Part shown: positions 1-4,943 of the stretch, piece by piece | Numbering within the stretch: position 1 is the first letter of the stretch | Layout: each line of letters starts with the position of its first letter | DNA from: an uncultured Syntrophomonadaceae bacterium | GTDB taxonomy: Bacteria; Bacillota; Syntrophomonadia; Syntrophomonadales; Syntrophomonadaceae | Direction of reading: 5' to 3' | Assembly: GCA_944391275.1 (NCBI GenBank) | Contig: CALXSZ010000044.1 | Location: 1-5,525 of the forward strand | Length of the DNA stretch: 5,525 bases | Made by a program: the position numbers and the translations under genes | The notes under the pieces: generated by a model | Told to the model about the DNA's origin: nothing | Databases searched by the model: none | What the model saw: only the letters and a program-made list of their open reading frames with translations

Positions 1-3
1 GCA

Positions 4-1230
4 ATGAGCGTTGTAAAAATATGGCTTATATCTTTCATATTGATTATTGTAACGTATACGTTGCATCATTTTCATTCGGTGTTTGGACTATTCTTTATTG
101 CAATGGCGGCTGCCTATATTCTGAACCCAGCCGTTCAATTTTTTCAGAAGAAGACCCGGAACCTTTTATACCGGGACGAGGCGACCAAGCAGGTCTATCG
201 TGGATTCGCGGTTTTCATTGTGTTGCTGTTTGTTTTTGTGATTTTAATTTTATGTTTGGGTTCCTTGCGCGAAGCCGTGGTTTATCAGCTGGTGGCGCTT
301 TTAGAGGATTTACCCCAAATTCAGGCGGATTTTCAGAGTATGCTCGTTGAATTAGAAACGGAATTGATCCAAATGGATTTACCGGCTTCTATTATTCAGC
401 CCGTACAAAATTTCATTTCGCAAATTGACTCGTATATTGCAAAATTTACGATACAGGTATTAGCCGCCCTAGCTGGACTGACGACGCACATCTTGGACAT
501 GATCTTGGTGATCATTCTTCTGGTGTACTTTATGCTGGACGGCGAAAAAATTATTCAATCGCTGCATACGTTTTTGATTACCAATCAACTGAATCGTATT
601 AGTCAACTGTTGCGCCAGGCCAACGATATGATCTGGATCTATATTAAAAGTCGCGTACTGATTTCAGCCGGGATGGCCTTAACGGTATATGTGGGACTCA
701 AAATTGGAGGCATCCGCTATGCGGGGCTTTTTGCTATTATGTCTTTCTTGTTGGATTTTATTCCTTATTTTGGATCTTTGACAGCCGGAATTGTTATTAC
801 GCTATTCTCCCTGATCACATATGATGTGGGATGTGCGGTCAAGGTGGGACTGTTTATCTTGATTGTTCAGCAGTTGGAGGGGAATGTGGTTTCGCCCAAA
901 GTGCAAGGGGATCAAATTCAGGTACATCCTCTACTGATTCTCCTGGCGATTCTATTATGCAATGCCATTTGGGGGCCTGTGGGAATGCTTTTTGCTGTGC
1001 CGTTGGCGGGGATGGTGAAAAACATTTTTCTGTTAATGGTGGAGTTTTTAGTGACGCCTTCCGGGAATATGCGGCAATTCTTGAGTGAAACATCTTCGAC
1101 TTTGAAGCAAAATCCGCTCGACGACCAGAAAACGACGACCGATGACCTGGAAGAAGCAGAAAAAAACGCTTCGATGCAAACGGATTCGGAAGAAAAAGAA
1201 CTTCCTCAAAAGAAGGAGGAATCATCATGA
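4..1230 (+). CDS. AI-2E family transporter (PF01594 permease)
   Basis: This is a polytopic inner-membrane protein of the AI-2E transporter family. Members export or exchange small solutes (autoinducer-2 in TqsA, Na+/H+ in some homologues), so the substrate cannot be named here. The 408 residues carry the family pattern: two N-terminal hydrophobic segments (about 5-40) ending in AAYILNP, a third at 66-86, a long amphipathic soluble stretch at 90-150, a hydrophobic segment at 155-177, and the conserved C-terminal half. That half shows DFIPYFG (251-257), QQLEGNVVSPKVQG (289-302), HPL (308-310) and GPVGMLFAVPL (324-334). Residues 359-408 form a highly charged Glu/Asp/Lys-rich tail that is probably cytoplasmic and outside the family core. 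The ATG lies 3 bp from the window edge, so its ribosome site is unseen and an upstream start remains possible. The stop overlaps the next gene's ATG. The family call is firm; the substrate is unknown. Confidence 0.93.
   Translation: MSVVKIWLISFILIIVTYTLHHFHSVFGLFFIAMAAAYILNPAVQFFQKKTRNLLYRDEATKQVYRGFAVFIVLLFVFVILILCLGSLREAVVYQLVALLEDLPQIQADFQSMLVELETELIQMDLPASIIQPVQNFISQIDSYIAKFTIQVLAALAGLTTHILDMILVIILLVYFMLDGEKIIQSLHTFLITNQLNRISQLLRQANDMIWIYIKSRVLISAGMALTVYVGLKIGGIRYAGLFAIMSFLLDFIPYFGSLTAGIVITLFSLITYDVGCAVKVGLFILIVQQLEGNVVSPKVQGDQIQVHPLLILLAILLCNAIWGPVGMLFAVPLAGMVKNIFLLMVEFLVTPSGNMRQFLSETSSTLKQNPLDDQKTTTDDLEEAEKNASMQTDSEEKELPQKKEESS
1213..1219 (+). promoter_or_regulatory. Ribosome binding site for the J-like gene
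   Basis: AAGGAGG sits 7 nt before the ATG at 1227, inside the last codons of the permease gene. With the ATGA stop/start overlap this fixes the start of the second gene and points to translational coupling of the pair. Confidence 0.85.
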
Positions 1231-1979
1231 AACCAGCGCTTGAAAAAGTTGTACGATTGATTGCGTCACGCGATTTTTTATTGTTTCAACGAAATCTGGA
1301 ATTGCGTTCGGATTATGTTTCTAAGCTGGGACAATATGAATTGGCGGCTTTTAAGATTTCCTGTGAGGTAGAACGGATGCGCCGTAAACTTTCATTAGCG
1401 CAGGAGCGGTTCGAGCACGGGGAAACCTTAGATGAAGAAGCCATTGATCGCATTTTGGATCAAGAATTTGTGGATAAGGATCAGATTCTGGAAGAAATGA
1501 CGGAGAATTTGTTCATGGCGATGGGGTTTCAAAATATGCCTCAAATGAGCCCGGATGCACAAGCGCAAATGCTTTATTTGTACCAGCAGTTGGCCAAAGT
1601 TTACTATCCGCAATTGTATCCGGGAGACAAAGAAAAACAAACCTGTTGGGAAAAAGTGCGCGACCTATATCGGAAATGGGATTTGGAAGCGTTAGAGAAG
1701 CTGGAAGAAGAGGCTGAACAGCAAGGGTTAATTGACCAAGCGGAAACGCAGCTGGAGGAAGAAGCTTTATTACCGCTTCAGAAAATTTTACAGGATGAAT
1801 TGGATTCCATATTAAAGCAGTTTCCGTTCAATCTGAAAGAACTTTTGGAAGATGAAGAACAAGTCAGCCAGCATCGGGAAGAAATACGGCGCGCTGCAAG
1901 AAAAGCCGATCAAGAATTACAGGAATTACAAAAGAAAATCCATTTGTTGCTTACGCCGGTTGGACCAATTCTTCATTAA
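1227..1979 (+). CDS. Coiled-coil protein with degenerate J-domain-like segment
   Basis: A 250-residue soluble protein, mostly charged alpha helix, with no signal peptide or membrane segment. Its layout matches my recollection of a clostridial family often labelled DnaJ-like: a helical N-terminus (about 25-65) ending in a Gly-Glu turn (HGETLDEEAID, 64-74), a central YLYQQLAKVYYPQLYPGDKEK stretch (117-137) followed by a W...Y..WDLEAL helix (141-156), and a C-terminal FPFNLKELLEDEE motif (199-211) leading into a coiled coil (215-241). In relatives I expect HPD at the centre of the J-like segment; here it reads YPQ (127-129), so DnaK stimulation is doubtful. The gene overlaps the upstream permease by 4 bp and has a strong ribosome site, so the two are co-expressed and could work together at the membrane (inference). 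The family link comes from memory of the pattern and not from a search; otherwise it is a hypothetical coiled-coil protein. Confidence 0.75.
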   Translation: MKPALEKVVRLIASRDFLLFQRNLELRSDYVSKLGQYELAAFKISCEVERMRRKLSLAQERFEHGETLDEEAIDRILDQEFVDKDQILEEMTENLFMAMGFQNMPQMSPDAQAQMLYLYQQLAKVYYPQLYPGDKEKQTCWEKVRDLYRKWDLEALEKLEEEAEQQGLIDQAETQLEEEALLPLQKILQDELDSILKQFPFNLKELLEDEEQVSQHREEIRRAARKADQELQELQKKIHLLLTPVGPILH

Positions 1980-2020
1980 GAAAATCAGACATGAAAGCGA
2001 TTGACGATTTATCAAGGAGC

Positions 2021-2051
2021 AAACAGAGGATTTTCCAGAGGTTTTCTGTTT
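2021..2051 (+). other. Imperfect hairpin after the J-like gene
   Basis: AAACAGA at 2021-2027 is the exact reverse complement of TCTGTTT at 2045-2051, and the inner bases add several G-U and A-U pairs. It lies 42 nt past the stop of the upstream gene. No T-run follows directly, so it is a weak terminator at best; it could be a 3' stabilising stem or chance. Confidence 0.3.
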
Positions 2052-2189
2052 CTTCTGTGCGCCGTAAAAAAGTAAGAGAAAATACCGGACGAAAAAGATT
2101 CTGCCTTTAAATGGTTGTGGAGACAACGTTGAACGATGGTTTGTTAGAAGAGAGAAGCTGCTGAAAAGAGAAAAGAAAGTTTACTCCTC

Positions 2190-2218
2190 AAAAAAAGAAG
2201 AATCTTCATTTTTCCTTT
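2190..2218. terminator. Candidate bidirectional terminator between convergent genes
   Basis: A seven-A run (2190-2196) is followed by GAAG, an AAT loop, CTTC, A, then TTTTT (2209-2213) and more pyrimidines. Read on either strand this is a short stem followed by T-rich sequence. On the minus strand it lies about 30 nt past the phosphatase stop and is followed by seven Ts. The stem is short and poor in G/C, so efficiency is uncertain. The rest of the 265-bp convergent gap (1980-2244) contains no gene I can support. Confidence 0.38.
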
Positions 2219-2244
2219 TGGTTGCTGTTCATATTGTTTGCTGT

Positions 2245-2892
2245 TTATAACAATAACTGACGAAAATCATCCACGCAATGAATTTTATAACGCGCTTCCG
2301 TTAATTCTTCCGCCGTACCGTACCCATAGAGAACGGCAGCGGCGTCTATGCCGTTTTCTTTAGCTCCGACTACATCCATTTTACGATCGCCAATCATCAG
2401 AATGTCCCGGGGTGCGTAACTTGTAAAATGACTTAAAGCCCAGGCGATGACCTGCGCTTTTTCAGATCGGGTTCCATCTTCGTTGCTGCCGCAAATGTAG
2501 GTGAAATAAGGAGATAGACCAAAATGATCCGCGATTTCTACGGCAAATTTCTCTAATTTGGAGGTTGCGATGGCCATACGATAACCGGCTTCTTTTAGAT
2601 TGTTTAACAAAGGGATGATCCCATCATACACGCGGTTTCCCGTAAACATGGATGGAGCAAACCGTTCACGAAAAATGGCGACGGCTTCGTCGGCTTTTTC
2701 TCCCGGAAAGCCGTAATAAGTTTGAAAAGTATGTTTTAGAGAGGGACCTAAGAACGAACGAATCGTGTTTTCGTTTTCCGGAGGAAGACCGAATCGCTCA
2801 AGCGTATATTGCAGGCTGGCGATTAAGCCTTCCTGCGAATCCATTAACGTACCGTCCATATCCCAAAGTAAAATTTTATAAGATGCTTTCAT
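2245..2892 (-). CDS. HAD-superfamily hydrolase, phosphoglycolate phosphatase-like
   Basis: A cytoplasmic phosphatase of haloacid dehalogenase subfamily IA (HAD_2 type), with 215 residues, a normal length. Motif I is DMDGTLMD with nucleophile Asp11 and acid/base Asp13; motif II is ATSK with Ser/Thr at 110-111; motif III is Lys145; motif IV is GDRKMD with Asp169 and Asp173, which help bind Mg2+. A helical cap fills about residues 19-85. The GDRKxDxxGA...GI...GVLYGYG style resembles proteins annotated as phosphoglycolate phosphatase or 5'-nucleotidase, but the substrate cannot be read from sequence. I start at the ATG ending at 2892 because AAAGGAG lies 6 nt upstream. An in-frame ATG at 2913 would add MNRKESC but overlaps that ribosome site and has only a weak one of its own. 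The gene is monocistronic, with its own promoter, and converges on the J-like gene. Confidence 0.92.
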   Translation of the reverse strand: MKASYKILLWDMDGTLMDSQEGLIASLQYTLERFGLPPENENTIRSFLGPSLKHTFQTYYGFPGEKADEAVAIFRERFAPSMFTGNRVYDGIIPLLNNLKEAGYRMAIATSKLEKFAVEIADHFGLSPYFTYICGSNEDGTRSEKAQVIAWALSHFTSYAPRDILMIGDRKMDVVGAKENGIDAAAVLYGYGTAEELTEARYKIHCVDDFRQLLL

Positions 2893-2898
2893 ACAGGA

Positions 2899-2905
2899 CT
2901 CCTTT
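2899..2905 (-). promoter_or_regulatory. Ribosome binding site that decides the phosphatase start
   Basis: On the minus strand AAAGGAG stands 6 nt before the ATG at 2892. This favours that start over the in-frame ATG at 2913, which lies upstream of the site and would place it inside the coding sequence. Confidence 0.8.
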
Positions 2906-2933
2906 CTATTCATTACATACTCTCTTTTCTTCT

Positions 2934-2961
2934 ATTATAACTTCTTAGAAAGAAAACACAA
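2934..2961 (-). promoter_or_regulatory. Sigma-A-like promoter of the phosphatase gene
   Basis: Minus strand: TTGTGT (-35, 2956-2961), a 16-bp spacer, and a perfect TATAAT (-10, 2934-2939). Transcription would begin near 2927, about 35 nt before the chosen start codon. The -35 box borders a small palindrome and the divergent plus-strand promoter. Confidence 0.65.
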
Positions 2962-2979
2962 GCAGGAGAAATTGCCTGC
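2962..2979. promoter_or_regulatory. Palindrome between two divergent promoters, possible operator
   Basis: GCAGG (2962-2966) and CCTGC (2975-2979) form a perfect 5-bp inverted repeat with an 8-bp centre. It abuts the -35 box of the minus promoter and covers the -35 box of the plus promoter, so a dimeric regulator bound here could affect both. Symmetry and position are seen; regulator binding is inference. Confidence 0.35.
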
Positions 2980-3000
2980 AAACAGAATTTATGCTATAAT
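2972..3000 (+). promoter_or_regulatory. Extended -10 promoter pointing into the long leader
   Basis: TTGCCT (2972-2977), a 17-bp spacer, then TATAAT (2995-3000) preceded by TGC, an extended -10. This is one of the best promoter matches in the window. Transcription would begin near 3007. No intact gene follows until 3354, so it gives that gene a leader of about 347 nt or drives a short transcript or the former gene of the relic below. Confidence 0.65.
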
Positions 3001-3006
3001 AAAACA

Positions 3007-3324
3007 TGGAAGACATTAGGAAACTGTAAAAAGATTGGAATTGTTTTTTTATGTTTTATTCTTTTTTTAGGAAGGGCCAAGAGAAAATATTTTTCTTTGA
3101 TTACACATCTCCAAATTTTGCATGAAAATGCACTTTCACAACAAGTGGATGGATATATAGAGCAATGTTTTTGGCTTTGGAACGATATGGGAATACCTGA
3201 ATGGCAAATACGAACAAAATGCTGTTTAGAATGAATAGAGGCAGCCGATTATCATCCAATTTCCAGACGCCAAAAAAGAATCAAAAATCGGATTCCCCTG
3301 CCAAATAGGCCGATATTACAATAA
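3007..3324 (+). pseudogene. Probable gene relic with no start codon and one internal stop
   Basis: In one plus frame the sequence stays open from 2941 through 3231, meets a single TGA at 3232-3234, then stays open again to TAA at 3322-3324. The translation reads like protein: a hydrophobic stretch (IGIVFLCFILFLG) followed by basic RAKRKYF, then DGYIEQCFWLWNDMGIPEWQ, and after the stop IEAADYHPISRRQKR. There is no ATG, GTG or TTG with a ribosome site near its beginning, though a good promoter lies just upstream. I do not recognise the family. Against it, part of the opposite strand is also open and the region is T-rich (3043-3069), so chance is possible. The alternative is an untranslated leader for the gene at 3354. 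Apart from this and the pairing elements noted separately I see nothing else in 3001-3353. Confidence 0.3.
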
Positions 3325-3353
3325 GAGAAAATGAGCGGGAAAGAGAGGATTTT

Positions 3354-3887
3354 ATGTTAAAAATCATTATTATTGTCATACTTTCTTTGTTTATTGCCTT
3401 TTGCTTATACGTCATCGTAGAAAATATTTTAAAACGGCGCAGTTATAAAGCGAAATATCAGGCGGTGTTACAGCATGTTTTGGGCTTGGACTTTCCTTTA
3501 TATGCGACCTGCAATGTTTTTGCGAATGAAGAAGGACTGATTTTTGTCAGCGGCGATCAGGAGCAGCGGATCCCAGCGGAACAGCTGAAAAGAATTGAAT
3601 ATTATACCGAACATGACATGCGCGGCCGTGCGCCCCGAGAACGCGTAGAAATTGGTTCGCTGGACGGTTTGGTACGGAATGTGCCGCGCGGAAACGCTAA
3701 AAAGGATTTATACGTTCTGGTCATTAATTATGAAAAAAGACCGGGCGATGTCCAGGTAATTGGGCTAGTGGGCGATAATCCGATGCATATTTTGGATAAT
3801 TTCACTCTGGGAACCAATAAAATGTATCAATTGGTGACCTTGGTAGAGGAAAGTCAGGGCGGTTTAGAACCTCCGCCTGAAGACTAG
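3354..3887 (+). CDS. Hypothetical protein with N-terminal membrane anchor
   Basis: A 177-residue protein I do not recognise. Residues 2-22 form one hydrophobic helix, followed by basic KRRSYKAK (27-34), so the N-terminus is probably outside and the body (35-177) cytoplasmic. The body alternates short predicted strands (CNVFANEEGLIFVSG, QRIPAEQLKRIEYY, LYVLVINYEKR, VQVIGLVG) and ends with a helix near 155-165. That pattern recalls small PH-like beta-barrel domains in anchored bacterial proteins, but this is only a resemblance. The C-terminus is acidic and proline-rich (LEPPPED). No catalytic motif is visible. The start is supported by GAGAGGA at 3343-3349. It may be read from the extended -10 promoter at 2972-3000 or from a weaker TACAAT box at 3317-3322. 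It stands alone and ends in a good terminator. Confidence 0.82.
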   Translation: MLKIIIIVILSLFIAFCLYVIVENILKRRSYKAKYQAVLQHVLGLDFPLYATCNVFANEEGLIFVSGDQEQRIPAEQLKRIEYYTEHDMRGRAPRERVEIGSLDGLVRNVPRGNAKKDLYVLVINYEKRPGDVQVIGLVGDNPMHILDNFTLGTNKMYQLVTLVEESQGGLEPPPED

Positions 3888-3916
3888 AAAAAATTTTTAC
3901 CCTTAAATTAATTAGA

Positions 3917-3962
3917 AAAAGACCGATCTTCGGGGAAACCTGGGTCGGCCTTGTTTTATTTC
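3917..3962 (+). terminator. Intrinsic terminator after the anchored protein gene
   Basis: CCGATCT (3923-3929) pairs with GGGTCGG (3942-3948), extended beyond one A-C mismatch by AAG (3919-3921) with CTT (3950-3952), then TTGTTTTATTT. It begins about 30 nt past the stop at 3887, the right place to end that transcript. Confidence 0.75.
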
Positions 3963-4198
3963 AGACGGATATTTCAGCTGAGGAAAAACGCCTTTTAGAC
4001 GTCCCCAAAAATGGTTTTGTGCGCTTAAAGATTCGATTTATGCCGGATAGCGCCTAAAAATTTTGTACAGGGAAGACAGCGAAGAATAGGAAAAATCAAT
4101 AACTACAAAAAGAATGGTTTGAAATTTCCGAGGCGACGTTCAAAAAAATTGGCAAACGTTCCCTCGACAGATTTGCTTGGAAGAAAAAACATTTTTAA
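3962..4198 (+). pseudogene. Probable gene relic with stops and a frameshift
   Basis: No intact gene fills the gap to 4231, but fragments read like protein. One plus frame is open to TAA at 4055-4057 and encodes DISAEEKRLLDVPKNGFVR followed by LKIRFMPDSA. Then KILYREDSEE appears in a neighbouring frame (4057-4087, ended by TAG). The first frame resumes after TAA at 4100-4102 with LQKEWFEISEATFKKIGKR and further to TAA at 4196-4198. Stops and a shift in and out of frame are what a decayed gene would show. Codons such as GAA AAA CGC and GAC GTC CCC resemble those of neighbouring genes. There is no credible start codon or ribosome site, and the first part runs back through the terminator at 3917-3962. 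I do not recognise the family; chance openness cannot be excluded. Confidence 0.33.
4142..4176 (-). terminator. Candidate terminator of the small acidic protein gene
   Basis: Read on the minus strand, GCAAAT (4176-4171) pairs with GTTTGC (4157-4152) including one T-G pair, around a 13-nt loop, and is followed after CCAA by seven Ts (4148-4142). It lies about 55 nt past the stop at 4232. The loop is large and the stem short, so this is a moderate call. Confidence 0.42.
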
Positions 4199-4231
4199 AC
4201 GGCGGAAAGTTTGTTGAAAGCGGGTAAAGGC

Positions 4232-4714
4232 CTACCAAAATCCGATATCGTGCCAGTGGGGTTTCTTTTGATCTTCAGGGTGTTCATCGTCCGTATCGTC
4301 CAGCGGACTACGTCCCCCTAGCCGTTCAACCAAATAATCGAAACAGGCGTCGTAATCCTCTTCGATTAGCGTTTTCGGCGTCAAAGAGAGATCGTTTTCC
4401 CTCATACATGTAGCTAGACGCAGTTCGTAATTATGAATGACGGTTTCTTCCGCCAAATATTTTTGGAAGGCCTGAAGGGAAGAATAGCCCCAACTTTGCA
4501 GTCCTTCCAGAATTTCTTCTTCTGAGTAGTTGTCCAAATCAATAAAGTAATAGAATAATGATGCGCTCAAAGGAAAAGATTCCGATTTAAAAACGTAAAT
4601 ATCATATGCGCGCGGCGCCCCCGAATCGGAACGGACGACCAGCTCATAATTTTGATCGTTTTCCATCGGAAAACGCATGAAATCGTATTTATAACGCAGA
4701 TGCTTTTGCGGCAT
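4232..4714 (-). CDS. Hypothetical small acidic soluble protein
   Basis: A 160-residue protein I do not recognise. It has no signal peptide or membrane helix and is rich in Tyr, Asp and Glu. The N-terminal half alternates charged and aromatic stretches (YELVVRSDSGAPRAYDIYVF, then LFYYFIDLDNYSEEEI), suggesting a small alpha/beta domain. The middle is helical (LQAFQKYLAEETVIHNYELR). The C-terminus is a polar, probably disordered tail, DDTDDEHPEDQKKPHWHDIG, with three His residues; no defined metal site is visible. I start at the ATG ending at 4714 because AGGAGG (4723-4728) lies 8 nt upstream; the in-frame ATG at 4735 would place that ribosome site within the coding sequence. It has its own promoter at 4751-4759 and is divergent from the propeller-like gene. 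No function can be assigned. Confidence 0.78.
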   Translation of the reverse strand: MPQKHLRYKYDFMRFPMENDQNYELVVRSDSGAPRAYDIYVFKSESFPLSASLFYYFIDLDNYSEEEILEGLQSWGYSSLQAFQKYLAEETVIHNYELRLATCMRENDLSLTPKTLIEEDYDACFDYLVERLGGRSPLDDTDDEHPEDQKKPHWHDIGFW

Positions 4715-4722
4715 TTTATCCG

Positions 4723-4728
4723 CCTCCT
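4723..4728 (-). promoter_or_regulatory. Ribosome binding site that decides the acidic protein start
   Basis: AGGAGG on the minus strand, 8 nt before the ATG at 4714. It rules against the longer reading from 4735, which would add MKKEADK by translating through the site. Confidence 0.75.
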
Positions 4729-4750
4729 TTTTCATTCGTTGTTACGGTTC

Positions 4751-4759
4751 ATTATAGCA
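4751..4759 (-). promoter_or_regulatory. Extended -10 promoter of the acidic protein gene
   Basis: On the minus strand TGCTATAAT has a perfect -10 with an extended TG. No good -35 box is found 16-18 bp upstream, which extended -10 promoters can tolerate. Transcription would begin near 4744, leaving a leader of about 30 nt. The core ATGCTATAAT is identical to that of the promoter at 2991-3000. Confidence 0.55.
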
Positions 4760-4837
4760 TGCTTCGGGCGTATGGAGGATAGAGGTCGGCGATATTTTTC
4801 AAAAGATGAACCCTTTCAGCAAAATTCTCAAAAAAGC

Positions 4838-4867
4838 TTGTGCGTGGAAGGAAAAAACAGGTAAAAT
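4838..4867 (+). promoter_or_regulatory. Weak candidate promoter for the propeller-like gene
   Basis: TTGTGC (4838-4843), an 18-bp spacer, then TAAAAT (4862-4867, five of six matches). A second poor pair, TTGTTG (4878-4883) with AATAAA (4901-4906), overlaps it. The A-rich run 4862-4906 before the gene is consistent with a promoter region, but neither pair is strong. The remainder of 4760-4943 holds no gene I can support. Confidence 0.3.
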
Positions 4868-4943
4868 AAAAAAGGATTTGTTGTAGGAAATAAAAAAAAG
4901 AATAAACGAACGATCATTTATGAAAATGCGAACGGAGGACAGC

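Noticed and set aside
854..1228. A 124-codon minus-strand frame opposite the permease
   Set aside because: It is antisense to the conserved part of the AI-2E protein; its Pro/Ser-rich reading is typical of a shadow frame.
1926..2126. A 66-codon minus-strand frame overlapping the end of the J-like gene
   Set aside because: It overlaps a well-supported gene on the other strand, has no ribosome site, and its composition is unremarkable.
2652..2948. A 98-codon plus-strand frame opposite the phosphatase gene
   Set aside because: It lies almost entirely antisense to a gene with complete HAD motifs and has no promoter or ribosome site.
3109..3275. A minus-strand open frame of about 50 codons in the 3001-3353 gap
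   Set aside because: It starts only with TTG, lacks a ribosome site, and overlaps the plus-strand relic; I note it as a reason for low confidence in that relic.
3201..3308. A 35-codon frame beginning MANTNKMLF in the leader of the 3354 gene
   Set aside because: There is no Shine-Dalgarno site, it competes with a longer protein-like frame, and such a length is expected by chance.
4053..4210. A Lys/Arg-rich plus-strand frame in the 3962-4231 gap (KINNYKKNGLKFPRRR)
   Set aside because: The composition is what A-rich DNA gives in any frame; the neighbouring frame reads more like real protein.
4652..4864. A 70-codon plus-strand frame, with an internal ATG at 4772
   Set aside because: It begins antisense to the acidic protein gene and crosses that gene's promoter; neither ATG has a ribosome site.
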